From the NCBI RefSeq assembly GCF_001887595.1, contig NZ_CP017480.1, forward strand, positions 3,996,001 through 4,060,000: DNA of 64,000 nt. Reading direction: 5' to 3'. The stretch is from Luteibacter rhizovicinus DSM 16549 (GTDB lineage: Bacteria > Pseudomonadota > Gammaproteobacteria > Xanthomonadales > Rhodanobacteraceae). Position 1 is the stretch's first letter. Each line of letters opens with the position of its first letter. Positions 45,407 through 53,665 of this stretch are shown here, piece by piece. Both the position numbers and the translations under genes were made by a program. Under the pieces are notes generated by a model, which worked only from the letters and a program-made list of their open reading frames with translations, searched no databases and was not told where the DNA came from.

Positions 45407-46132
45407 TTAGATGGCGGCGCGTCCGATGGAAGCGCCACCATCGACAAACAAGGTCTGGCCCGTCATGTACGACGCATCGTCGGAAAGCAGGAACGCGACA
45501 GCCGCCGCAATCTCGTCAGGCTGGCCCAGGCGGCGCATCGGCACGCTGGCCAGGAAGGCCTTTTCCGCGTCGCTCCCTGCGGGTGTATTTGCTCGAAACA
45601 GTTCGGTTTCGATCGGCCCGGGCGCGACGGCATTCACCGTGATCCCGGTCTCGGCCAGCTCCAACGCCCAGCTGCGCGTGAAACTCGTCAGTGCAGCCTT
45701 GGTACCTGCGTACGTCGTACGTCGCTGGTAGCCGCCGAGCGCGACGAGGCTCGTGATGTTGACGATGCGGCCGAAACCCCGCTCGCGCATGCCGGGCAAC
45801 ACGGCTTGTACGGCCTGGACGGCAGATACGAGATTGGCCTGGAACGAGATATCGAGATCGTCCAGCTTCAGGTCGTCGATGCGGTCCAGCTTGACCAGTC
45901 CGACGTTGTTGATCAGGCCGTCGAAGCGGTGTTTTGATACCAGCCCGGCCAATTGCTTCGCGGTGTCCTGGCGGTCGAACAGATCGATCGAAACGAGTTC
46001 GCCGGGGAAATCCGGCTCGTCGATGTTTCGCGCCACGCCCACGACGTGGTGGCCCGCCGCGGCCAGTCGCTCGGCGATAGCGCGCCCGATGCCCTTGGTC
46101 GCGCCAGTAAGAAGATAGGTTTTCTTGCTCAT
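45407..46132 (-). CDS. short-chain dehydrogenase/reductase (FabG-like)
   Basis: The start at 46132 (MSKKTYLLTGATKGIGRAIA) is three codons inside the longer frame and begins with the cofactor fold. The 241-residue enzyme has TGATKGIG, NNVG, the serine of VNITS, the YAGTK catalytic pair and a C-terminal FVDGGASIG. It reduces or oxidises a small alcohol/ketone with NAD(P). It lies upstream of the zinc-ribbon SDR gene on the same strand with a 116-base gap containing a CCGGGC/GCCCGG hairpin, so they may be separate transcripts. Confidence 0.9.
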   Translation of the reverse strand: MSKKTYLLTGATKGIGRAIAERLAAAGHHVVGVARNIDEPDFPGELVSIDLFDRQDTAKQLAGLVSKHRFDGLINNVGLVKLDRIDDLKLDDLDISFQANLVSAVQAVQAVLPGMRERGFGRIVNITSLVALGGYQRRTTYAGTKAALTSFTRSWALELAETGITVNAVAPGPIETELFRANTPAGSDAEKAFLASVPMRRLGQPDEIAAAVAFLLSDDASYMTGQTLFVDGGASIGRAAI

Positions 46133-46200
46133 AAGTCTCACAGGTGATGGGATCTCGCCACCAGCAAGGTGGTGGCGCGTTCACGCATTTATAGGGTCTG

Positions 46201-47355
46201 TTAGGAAAACACTGGGTTATACGTCGTATCACTCACCGGAAAGTCGGTATAGCCCTTCTCGCCGTCCCGCGTGTAGTAGGCCGACCTGTCGGCTTCGGCG
46301 AGCGGCCAGCGCTGCTGAAGGCGTTCGACCAGATCGGGATTGCCGATGTAAGGACGGCCAAACGCGATCAGGTCGACCAGCCCGCTATCCAGCGCCGCTT
46401 GCGCCGTCGCGGCATCGAACCCGCCGCACCAGATGATGCTTCCCGCGAAGCCATCACGGAGCTTCCGCAACAAAGACTCGCTAAGGTGCGACTCGTTGAA
46501 GTGGCTGTCCTGGGCGTTACCCGAGGGCATCAGTTGGTAGAGAAGATGCAGGTACGCGATGCCACGACGGTTCAGTTCGCGACAAAGGTAAAACAGTGTT
46601 TCTTCGACCTTCGGATCGGCCGGCATGCTGCCGTACCGACCAAAGGGCGACAGCCGGATACCTACCCTGCCCGCGCCGAGAATACCTATCGCCGCGTCGA
46701 CGACCTCAAGGAGCAACCGGGTGCGATTCTCCGGCGACTGACCGCCGTACTGGTCGGTACGTGTATTCAATACCGAGTTCATGAACTGCTCGAACAGGTA
46801 GCCATTGGCCGCATGAATTTCGACGCCATCGAATCCAGCGCGCTTCGCGTTGGTGAAGGCCTGAGCGAACTCGCCCACGACCACGGCCACTTCGGCGGTT
46901 GATATCGCGCGCGGTGTACTGGCACGTATGAAGGTGAGCTTGCCTTCCTCATCATGGGCAAACACATCCGAATCACTCGCGCGCTCGGCGGTCGCTCCCC
47001 AGGGCGACTCGCCGCCCGGCAGCGTCGAGGTGTGCGCGAGCCGACCCACATGCCAGGCCTGCATGAACATCGTCCCACCGCGGCGATGAACCGCGTCGGT
47101 CACCAGGCGCCACCCCTGGACCTGGGCGTCCGTGTAGATACCGGGCGTCCACGCATAGCCTTTCGACCACGGGGACACATCGGTCGCCTCGGACACGATC
47201 AGTCCCGCACTGGCGCGCTGGCCGTAGTAGGTGGCCATGAGTGCGTTCGGAAGGTCACCCTTCGAGGTCCGGGTTCGGGTCATGGGTGCCATCACGACGC
47301 GATTCTTCAACACCGTGTCGTTAACAAGCGCGTGGGTCTCAAACAAGGTCGTCAT
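46201..47355 (-). CDS. Old Yellow Enzyme family alkene reductase / NADH:flavin oxidoreductase
   Basis: The 384-residue enzyme is close to NemA and xenobiotic reductases. It shows NRVVMAPMTRTRT, LIVSEATDVSPWSKGY, QAWHVGRLAHTSTLPGG, VEIHAANGYLFEQFMN (a family hallmark) and ADRSAYY at the C-terminus. It carries FMN and reduces activated C=C bonds of enals, nitroesters or quinones. The start is preceded by GAGGAA. The divergent HxlR gene most likely regulates it, in the manner of redox or aldehyde sensors that control ene-reductases. Confidence 0.93.
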   Translation of the reverse strand: MTTLFETHALVNDTVLKNRVVMAPMTRTRTSKGDLPNALMATYYGQRASAGLIVSEATDVSPWSKGYAWTPGIYTDAQVQGWRLVTDAVHRRGGTMFMQAWHVGRLAHTSTLPGGESPWGATAERASDSDVFAHDEEGKLTFIRASTPRAISTAEVAVVVGEFAQAFTNAKRAGFDGVEIHAANGYLFEQFMNSVLNTRTDQYGGQSPENRTRLLLEVVDAAIGILGAGRVGIRLSPFGRYGSMPADPKVEETLFYLCRELNRRGIAYLHLLYQLMPSGNAQDSHFNESHLSESLLRKLRDGFAGSIIWCGGFDAATAQAALDSGLVDLIAFGRPYIGNPDLVERLQQRWPLAEADRSAYYTRDGEKGYTDFPVSDTTYNPVFS

Positions 47356-47417
47356 CGATCGTTCCTCAAGAAGGGATGTGATCGGCGTACGCTATTCCGC
47401 TTGAATCGCCCTATCCA

Positions 47418-47433
47418 CACACCCATTGGTGTG
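47418..47433. promoter_or_regulatory. candidate HxlR operator
   Basis: CACACC-CATT-GGTGTG has perfect 6-base arms. It ends 4 bases before the HxlR ATG at 47438 and lies 63 bases upstream of the ene-reductase start, a fitting place for an autoregulated divergent repressor. Confidence 0.5.
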
Positions 47434-47437
47434 CAAC

Positions 47438-47821
47438 ATGAAAATCAGCAAACACCTGCCTGGCCTACCCCTGGAGCGAACGCTCGGTGTCATTTCGGGC
47501 CGCTGGAAAGGCGTCCTCATCTCCGTGCTGCTGACTGGCCCGAAGCGTCTCAGCGAACTGGAGAAGCACATTCCGTCGCTGAGCCAGAAAGTACTGATCC
47601 AGCAATTGCGTGCGCTGGAGGAGCACGGCGTGGTCTATCGCAAGGCCGGGGCGGATGATGCGCGCCGCGTCGATTACGCGCTGACGCCGCTGGGCATGAG
47701 TCTCGAATCGCTGATCGCGCAGATGCGACAGTGGGGCGAACACCATGCCGAGGAACTCGACGACACCGATCGCCTGCTGCCCTGCGACGCCGTGGTCCGC
47801 CCGGACATCGGCAGCCCATAA
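47438..47821 (+). CDS. HxlR family winged-helix regulator
   Basis: The start at 47438 is preferred over a TTG four codons upstream. The 127-residue protein matches HxlR: LPLERTLGVISGRWKGVLISVLLTGPKRLSELEKHIPSLSQKVLIQQLRALEEHGVVYRK, then the wing with RVDYALTPLGMSL. The N-terminal region lacks the cysteine that many redox-sensing members carry before this domain. It is divergent from the ene-reductase and most likely represses it. Confidence 0.9.
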   Translation: MKISKHLPGLPLERTLGVISGRWKGVLISVLLTGPKRLSELEKHIPSLSQKVLIQQLRALEEHGVVYRKAGADDARRVDYALTPLGMSLESLIAQMRQWGEHHAEELDDTDRLLPCDAVVRPDIGSP

Positions 47822-47913
47822 GAAAAACCGATGGACTCGATTGGATATCGGTCTTTTACGTTATGACGCCACGGGCCTAGTCTCGCTTTCACTAGCCAGA
47901 CCGAGAGCCCAGC

Positions 47914-48552
47914 GTGAAAGACCTCATCAACGGCATCCTTAAGTTCCAGCGCGACGCGTTTCCCGCCAGGGCAACGTTGTTCAAGAACCTGGCCGATCAG
48001 CAGAGCCCCGGCACCCTGTTCATTTCCTGCTCGGACAGCCGGATGGTGCCGGAGCTGGTTACCCAGCAAGAACCCGGCGAGCTCTTCGTCATCCGTAACG
48101 CCGGCAACATCGTGCCGCCGTACGGGCCCGAACCCGGCGGTGTCACGGCGACCGTCGAATATGCCGTGGCCGCGCTCAAGGTCTCGGACATCGTCGTCTG
48201 CGGGCACTCCAACTGCGGTGCCATGACCGCCGTCGCGAACTGCACCTGCATGACGCACATGCCGGCCGTCGCTCACTGGCTCAGCTATGCGGACTCGGCG
48301 CGCGTCGTCAACGAAGCGCGGTCGCATGCCAGCGCCACCGCCAAGGCGGACGCGATGATTCGCGAGAACGTCATCGCCCAGCTCGCGAACCTGCAGACGC
48401 ATCCGTCCGTCCGCCTCGCGCTGGCGGAAGGTCGCCTGGCCCTGCATGGCTGGTGCTACGACATCGAGAGTGGCCGTATCGATGCCTATGACGCGTCCAC
48501 CGGCAGCTTCGTTCCGTTGGCCGGCCATCCCTCCGCCCGCGAAGCCGCTTGA
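47914..48552 (+). CDS. cynT: beta-class carbonic anhydrase
   Basis: This 212-residue enzyme begins at GTG and carries zinc ligands Cys39, His98 and Cys101 with the catalytic pair Asp41-Arg43 (SCSDSR, then CGHSNCGAM). It converts CO2 and water to bicarbonate. The next gene, 28 bases downstream, is cyanase, which consumes bicarbonate and releases CO2. This matches the cynT-cynS pairing of E. coli, where CynT prevents bicarbonate loss during cyanate breakdown. No cynR regulator is adjacent; HxlR lies upstream on the same strand. Confidence 0.93.
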   Translation: MKDLINGILKFQRDAFPARATLFKNLADQQSPGTLFISCSDSRMVPELVTQQEPGELFVIRNAGNIVPPYGPEPGGVTATVEYAVAALKVSDIVVCGHSNCGAMTAVANCTCMTHMPAVAHWLSYADSARVVNEARSHASATAKADAMIRENVIAQLANLQTHPSVRLALAEGRLALHGWCYDIESGRIDAYDASTGSFVPLAGHPSAREAA

Positions 48553-48580
48553 TTCCCCACCCCACACGCCGAGACCCGCC

Positions 48581-49051
48581 ATGACCCAGTCCCAGTATCG
48601 CAACGCTTCCCGCCTGGACCTCGCCGACACCATCGTGCTGGCCAAGCTGAAGAAGTCGCTTACCTTCGCCCAGATCGCCGAGGGCACCGGCCTGTCCGAA
48701 GCCTTCGTCACGGCTGCGCTGCTCGGCCAGCATCCTCTTCCTGCCAACGTTGCCGAGATCGTCGGCAAGAAGCTAGGCCTGGATGCGGATGCGATCGCCC
48801 TGCTCCAGACCATTCCCGTACGTGGGAGCATCGAAGGCGGCGTCCCGACCGACCCGACCATCTACCGCTTCTACGAAATGATCCAGGTCTACGGCACCAC
48901 GCTCAAGGCGCTCGTCCACGAGAAATTCGGCGACGGCATCATCAGCGCCATCAACTTCAAGCTCGACGTCAAGAAGGTCGCCGATCCGGATGGTGGCGAG
49001 CGCGCCGTGATCACGCTGGACGGAAAGTACCTGCCGACCAAACCGTTCTGA
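48581..49051 (+). CDS. cynS: cyanate hydratase (cyanase)
   Basis: The start at 48581 gives exactly 156 residues, the length of the E. coli enzyme. The catalytic residues fall at the same numbers: Arg96 and Glu99 in YRFYEM, Ser122 in IISAIN. The N-terminal region ([29 protein letters not shown]) is the family's helix-turn-helix-like domain. The homodecameric cytoplasmic enzyme turns cyanate and bicarbonate into ammonia and CO2. It follows cynT and precedes an EamA permease by 39 bases. Confidence 0.95.
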   Translation: MTQSQYRNASRLDLADTIVLAKLKKSLTFAQIAEGTGLSEAFVTAALLGQHPLPANVAEIVGKKLGLDADAIALLQTIPVRGSIEGGVPTDPTIYRFYEMIQVYGTTLKALVHEKFGDGIISAINFKLDVKKVADPDGGERAVITLDGKYLPTKPF

Positions 49052-49090
49052 GGATTTCAGTCGACGAGCAACGTGGTTGTAGGCTTAGGC

Positions 49091-49975
49091 ATGAATGAAG
49101 CAAAAGCATCCACCGGCTCAGTCGTCGCGCTGAGCGCCACCGTCGTCATCTGGGCCTTCAGCTGGATCGTGATGAAGGTCGTGCTGCGCTACGCAGGGCC
49201 ATTCGATTTCTCGGCCCTGCGTTACAGCATCGGCGCCGTGCTTCTCTTCGTCGTGCTGGTAGCGTTGCGTCGGCCACTGGCGCCACCTCCCATCGTCGGG
49301 ACACTCGTCACCGGCCTCGCCCAGACGGCCGCCTTCCAGGGTCTGGGCCAGTTCGCCCTGATCTCCGGCGGTGCGGGCCACGTGGTCCTGCTCGCGTACG
49401 CCATGCCGTTCTGGGCCGTGCTCTTCGCCTGGGCCTTCCTCGGCGAGCGCCCGCTACGCCGGCACTGGATCGGACTGGCGCTCGCCGCAGTCGGCCTCAC
49501 CTGCGTCATCGCGCCATGGAACGGCCTGGGCAATCCGCTCAGTACGGGAATCGCTCTGGTGAGCGGCGCCTGCTGGGCGCTGGGTACCGTGACCAGCAAG
49601 CACATGTTCCAGCGGCATCGGCCGGATCCGCTCACCTTTACGGCCTGGCAGATGGCATTCGGTGCCGCCGCGTTGGGCGTCGTCGCCCTGCTCGTTCCCC
49701 AGCGATCCATCGAATGGAGCCCGACCTTCATCGCGGGCCTGGCTTACTCGGTGCTGCTGGCGACTTGTCTTGCATGGACGCTGTGGCTGCTGGTCGTACG
49801 CAAGCTCCCGACGGCCGTGGTCTCGGTGTCATCGCTGGCGGTACCCGTGATCAGTGTCCTGATGGCCTGGGCGATCCTGCACGAAACACCGACGCCTGGC
49901 GAATGGCTGGGCATGGCGTTCATCGTCGCGGGGCTGTTCGCCGTGAGTGGCATGGGCAATAAGAAGAGCCTATGA
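49091..49975 (+). CDS. EamA/DMT family transporter
   Basis: The 294-residue protein starts at ATG 49091 and has ten hydrophobic helices in two EamA repeats: VVIWAFSWIVMKVVLRYAGPFDFSALRY in the first and ALVSGACWALGTVTSKHM in the second, with FLGERPLRRHWIGLALAAVGL and LHETPTPGEWLGMAFIVAGLF closing each half. It is an exporter of unknown metabolites. It sits 39 bases after cynS, in the place of cynX of E. coli but from a different family, so a role in cyanate or ammonium-related export is only a guess. Confidence 0.88.
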   Translation: MNEAKASTGSVVALSATVVIWAFSWIVMKVVLRYAGPFDFSALRYSIGAVLLFVVLVALRRPLAPPPIVGTLVTGLAQTAAFQGLGQFALISGGAGHVVLLAYAMPFWAVLFAWAFLGERPLRRHWIGLALAAVGLTCVIAPWNGLGNPLSTGIALVSGACWALGTVTSKHMFQRHRPDPLTFTAWQMAFGAAALGVVALLVPQRSIEWSPTFIAGLAYSVLLATCLAWTLWLLVVRKLPTAVVSVSSLAVPVISVLMAWAILHETPTPGEWLGMAFIVAGLFAVSGMGNKKSL

Positions 49976-50054
49976 CACGGATAACGAACCGGTCTTGGAC
50001 GCTGAAAAACGGACGCCCCATGCTCCAGGCAGTTCAACGACAGCAGGATCTTCC

Positions 50055-50723
50055 GTGTCAACCAACGCAGACTTCGAGCTCTACGCTTTCTGGCGTACCG
50101 CGGCCACCCACCGGGTAAGGATCGCGCTGAACATGAAAGGATTGGTCGCGAACGAGCGGTTCGTCGATCTGGAAAAAGGTGAGCAAACATCGCCCGCGTA
50201 TCTGTCCATCAATCCGGCGGGCGTGATTCCCGCGCTTGTCGAAGATGGCTATCCGCCGCTGACCCAGTCGATGGCGATTCTCGAATTCCTCGAGGAAAAG
50301 GTCCCCCAGCCACCGCTGCTCCCGTCCGACTTGCACGGCCGCGCGCGGGTCCGCTCCCTATCTGCCTTGCTGGTAACGGATACCAATTCCTTGCTGCCAC
50401 CGCGTGTGAAGAAGTACCTCTCCCTGCACGGCGGCTTTGACGAGGCCGCGTGGCAGGCATGGCAGGTCCACTGGCTGACATCGAACCTGGAAAGCCTGGA
50501 ACGACGACTGGCGACCGACCCGCAGACGGGAAGGTTCTGCCACGGCGACACGCCCACCATGGCGGACATCTGCCTGGTGAGCATCGTGTTCCGTGCGCAG
50601 GCCTTGCAGGTCGACCTCGACAGCATGCCGACCCTGCGCGACATCGCGGCGAACTGCGCCGCGCTGGATGCGTTCGCTCGCGCGCATCCGCTGCTTCAGG
50701 AAGGCGCACCTCGCGACGCGTAA
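50055..50723 (+). CDS. maiA: maleylacetoacetate isomerase (zeta-class GST)
   Basis: The GTG start at 50055 gives 222 residues, the usual length. The N-terminal thioredoxin-like domain begins with ELYAFWRTAATHRVRIALNMKGL where zeta GSTs have YSYFRSSCSYRVRIAL. NPAGVIPALV and LTQSMAILEFLEE form the glutathione site. The helical domain contains FCHGDTPTMADICLVSIVF. The SSCS glutathione motif is altered to RTAATH, so catalysis may be weaker or the substrate different. It would isomerise maleylacetoacetate to the fumaryl form in tyrosine or homogentisate breakdown. It follows the EamA gene and may be co-transcribed. Confidence 0.78.
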   Translation: MSTNADFELYAFWRTAATHRVRIALNMKGLVANERFVDLEKGEQTSPAYLSINPAGVIPALVEDGYPPLTQSMAILEFLEEKVPQPPLLPSDLHGRARVRSLSALLVTDTNSLLPPRVKKYLSLHGGFDEAAWQAWQVHWLTSNLESLERRLATDPQTGRFCHGDTPTMADICLVSIVFRAQALQVDLDSMPTLRDIAANCAALDAFARAHPLLQEGAPRDA

Positions 50724-50738
50724 ACCGCGCCCCTTGCA

Positions 50739-50771
50739 TGCCGGACGGGGCCGACGGCCCCGCCGGGCATC
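50739..50771. terminator. strong hairpin between maiA and the convergent small gene
   Basis: The inner stem CGGGGCC-GAC-GGCCCCG is extended by near-perfect outer pairs (ATGCC with GGGCAT). It lies 15 bases after the maiA stop and 16 before the end of the convergent gene. There is no long T-run, so it would be a bidirectional terminator of the G+C-rich type. Confidence 0.6.
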
Positions 50772-50787
50772 GCGTCAGACGTCAGCT

Positions 50788-51237
50788 TTAATAGTCGACG
50801 GTCGGGCCGTGCGGATCGTTGTCGACATTCGAACAGGCAGCCCAGTAAACCGTGACGACCTTCGAGCTGGCCGGAATGCGCGCCCAGATATCGTTGAGCT
50901 GCGTATCCACGGCCACACCGATGACATGGGGAACGGTCGGCGTGCCGATATCGCGCGGGCCGATGAAGTGCAGCGTCAGGTTGGGCGCCTTGCTGCCCGG
51001 CTCGTAGACACTCGGCGAATGCGAGTTGTCACGACCGCTCTGGCGAAGCACCAGCTTGTCGATCTTGACGCCGCGCTCCAGCGCCTGGCCCAGCCGGTTG
51101 CTGAGGAAAGCCCCCGTGGGAGCGAGCAGCACCAGGCGCACGTGCGCCGGTACCGTGGTTTCCGCGGGCTTCGTCGCGGTGGAGGTCGAGCCGTGGCCGC
51201 TGATGACCCAATCGTTGGTCGTGGTCTGAAGTGACAT
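50788..51237 (-). CDS. small protein with GHG motif, possibly Stv-adhesin-like
   Basis: The 149-residue protein has no signal peptide. It begins with WVISGHGSTS, followed by VPAHVRLVLLAPTGAFLSNRLGQALERG, NLTLHFIGP and VVTVYWAACSNVD. The ISGHG start and the ordered strands recall the putative adhesin Stv domain that is found near secreted effectors, but I hold this lightly. It starts with AAAAGGAACG as ribosome site and follows the phospholipase C gene on the same strand after a gap with a strong hairpin. Confidence 0.6.
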   Translation of the reverse strand: MSLQTTTNDWVISGHGSTSTATKPAETTVPAHVRLVLLAPTGAFLSNRLGQALERGVKIDKLVLRQSGRDNSHSPSVYEPGSKAPNLTLHFIGPRDIGTPTVPHVIGVAVDTQLNDIWARIPASSKVVTVYWAACSNVDNDPHGPTVDY

Positions 51238-51274
51238 GATGCGTTCCTTTTCGCCGGTAGGGGATGCCGCGGCG

Positions 51275-51335
51275 CTTCGCCGCGACGATGGCCGCCATGC
51301 GTGGCATGGCGGGCGGCATCATGTTCGCGGCGAAG
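51275..51335. repeat. long imperfect inverted repeat
   Basis: CTTCGCCGCGA at 51275-51285 pairs fully with TCGCGGCGAAG at 51325-51335. Inside, CCGCCATGC-GTG-GCATGGCGG (51292-51312) is a perfect hairpin. A further pair GATGCCGC/GCGGCATC (51263-51270 with 51313-51320) gives an alternative fold. It lies after the phospholipase C gene and before the small GHG gene on the same strand. Confidence 0.6.
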
Positions 51336-51397
51336 TGGCTTGTTGCCCCATCGGTAAAAAGCTGATTACGCGAGCGAAGAAACCTTAACCTCGCACC

Positions 51398-53500
51398 TCA
51401 CCCGCCCAGCGCCGGATCGGAAACGGACGGCTTCCCGGTCTCCCGATGCCCGGCGAATCGGCGCAAGAACAAAGGATCGGCGTCGGAGGTCGCGCTCAGG
51501 TCATACCAGTGATCGCATCCACCGATATCCCAACGTGCATCCACGTGCTCGCCGGGCTGCAGCCAATAGCGCTGCGGCGCCTGGTGCAGGTACGCGTTGG
51601 CCTCGATGGTGATAGCGCAAGGACGTCCACCGCCATTACTGAGCACTAGATGCAGTTCACCCGCATGACGGCCCGGCGACATCGTGACCTCAGGCAACGC
51701 GAGCCGCCGGTGATCCTCGGCCTTTGCCGGCTGCTTGCCACTGAACTGGCGGAGAAAACCGTTCGGCCCGAGTACGCTGAGGTCGTAGGCATCGCCGCTG
51801 TCGGAGCTGGTCCAGTAGTCGGACAGCGACTTGCCGGCCTCGACCGTATACGTCCACGGCCCGTCGGAACGCAGTGACGAGGTGACGGCGAAGCAGGCGC
51901 CGATCTCGCCGGAATTCCCGAAGTCGAGGACGTAACGTCCCTGCCCCTGATCCAGCTTGCCCGTCACTTCCAGTGCGTAGGCCAGTGCGCGCGCCGGCCG
52001 TTGGCCGCGTTCCTGTCGTGGGAGGTGCTGGTCGGTCGGCGGCGTCGGGCTGAAATCGCTGTGCGTGCCACGGTCAGGCTCGTACGCATTCGTCGAGGGC
52101 AAGGCGGGCACGCGTCCGTCGTGGCCCTCGAAATCGAAGGCCCGCGTCAGGTCACCACAGACAGCGCGCCGCCAGGCCGAGATATTCGGTTCGCGCACGC
52201 CGAAGCGCTGCTCGAGGAAACGGAGGATGGAGGTGTGATCGTAAGTCTCCGAGCATACCCAGCCGCCCTTGCTCCACGGCGAGACGACCAGCATCGGAAC
52301 ACGCACGCCCAGGCCGTACACGCCGGGATTGAAGCCGTTGCCGCCCGGATAGACTTCGCCGTCGATGCTGACCGTGGACAGGCCCCGATCGCGTGACGCC
52401 GGTGGATAGGCCGGCAACACGTGATCGAAGAAACCATCGTTCTCGTCATAGGTGATGAACAGCGCCGTCTTGCTCCAGACTTCCGGATTGGCGGTCAGCG
52501 CATCGAGCACGCGGTCGATATACCAGGCGCCATAATTGGCCGGCCAGCTGGGATGCTCGGTATAGGCTTCGGGCGCCGCAATCCACGAGACCTGCGGCAG
52601 GCGATCGGCCATGACGTCCTTTTGCAGGATGTCGAACAGCGACTGGCCGTTAAGCGTGTTCGTGCCAGTGCGCGCCTTGTCGTAAAGGGGATTGCCGGGC
52701 TCGGCATTGCGGTACTGATCGAAATAAAGCAGCGAGTTGTCGCCGTAATTGCCGATGTAGGGATTGGAACCCCAGCCCCAGCCACCCGCCGCGTCGAGGC
52801 CGGTACCGACGTCCTGATAGATCTTCCATGACACGCCCGCCGCCTCCAGGCGTTCCGGGTAGGTGGTCCAGTCGTACCCGAGCTCCGCATTGGAAAGCAC
52901 CGGTCCGCCGCCCTGTCCGTCGTTGCCGACGTAGCCGGTCCACATGTAGTAACGATTCGGATCCGTCGAGGAAAGGATCGAGCAGTGGTAGGCGTCGCAT
53001 ACGGTGAACGCGTCGGCCAACGCATAGTGGAACGGAATGTCCTGGCGCGTCAGGTGGGCCATCGTGGTCGTGCCTTTCGAGGGCACCCATTGATCGTACT
53101 TGCCCGCGTTGAAGGCCGCGTGGGTGTCGTTCCAGCCGTGCGGCAGGTCATCGATGAATTGCAGGCCGAGGTTGTCCGCCTTGGGACGGAACGGAAGCAG
53201 GTAGTCGTCACTGCCCGCGGTCACCGGCTGATGCCACACCGAGCGCCCCGTGCCGAGGGTGAGCGTTCGGGGATCGCCGAAGCCGCGCACGCCGCGCATG
53301 CTGCCGAAGTAATGATCGAACGAACGGTTCTCCTGCATGAGGATGACGACGTGTTCGATGTCCTTGAGCGTCCCCGTGCGGCGTGCCGCGGGTATCGCGA
53401 GCGCCTTCTGGATGGACGGCGGCACGACCGAGGCCGCGAAAGCGGCGCCCGCGGCGCCAAGCGAAATCTTCAGGAAGTGCCGCCGATCCTGGATGGTCAT
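51398..53500 (-). CDS. phosphocholine-specific phospholipase C, Tat-exported
   Basis: The start at 53500 opens a Tat signal peptide with RR at 6-7 (DRRHFLKISLGAAGAAFAAS); the longer frame to 55045 is antisense to the next gene. The 700-residue protein belongs to the acid-phosphatase-like phosphoesterase superfamily: HVVILMQENRSFDHYFGSMRGVRGF, TVCDAYHCSILSSTDPNRYYMWTG and FITYDENDGFFDHVLPAYPP carry the metal ligands. Two small C-terminal domains (about 500-580 and 600-690) are typical of PlcH/PlcN-type enzymes. It releases phosphorylcholine from phosphatidylcholine or sphingomyelin outside the inner membrane. Confidence 0.92.
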   Translation of the reverse strand: MTIQDRRHFLKISLGAAGAAFAASVVPPSIQKALAIPAARRTGTLKDIEHVVILMQENRSFDHYFGSMRGVRGFGDPRTLTLGTGRSVWHQPVTAGSDDYLLPFRPKADNLGLQFIDDLPHGWNDTHAAFNAGKYDQWVPSKGTTTMAHLTRQDIPFHYALADAFTVCDAYHCSILSSTDPNRYYMWTGYVGNDGQGGGPVLSNAELGYDWTTYPERLEAAGVSWKIYQDVGTGLDAAGGWGWGSNPYIGNYGDNSLLYFDQYRNAEPGNPLYDKARTGTNTLNGQSLFDILQKDVMADRLPQVSWIAAPEAYTEHPSWPANYGAWYIDRVLDALTANPEVWSKTALFITYDENDGFFDHVLPAYPPASRDRGLSTVSIDGEVYPGGNGFNPGVYGLGVRVPMLVVSPWSKGGWVCSETYDHTSILRFLEQRFGVREPNISAWRRAVCGDLTRAFDFEGHDGRVPALPSTNAYEPDRGTHSDFSPTPPTDQHLPRQERGQRPARALAYALEVTGKLDQGQGRYVLDFGNSGEIGACFAVTSSLRSDGPWTYTVEAGKSLSDYWTSSDSGDAYDLSVLGPNGFLRQFSGKQPAKAEDHRRLALPEVTMSPGRHAGELHLVLSNGGGRPCAITIEANAYLHQAPQRYWLQPGEHVDARWDIGGCDHWYDLSATSDADPLFLRRFAGHRETGKPSVSDPALGG

Positions 53501-53665
53501 GCGTGCCCCGTGCGTTGTCGTGATCCCCTGCGCCATGGAGTATCGCGGCGGGTTATGACAGTTTTCGCACGTTGGCGGAGGCACCCCGTGTCCGCAGGCT
53601 GAAATCGCGTCGGCCATCACACTTCCGTGCGTTATCCTCTGCCGGATGCCCTGGACGGAACCTCG

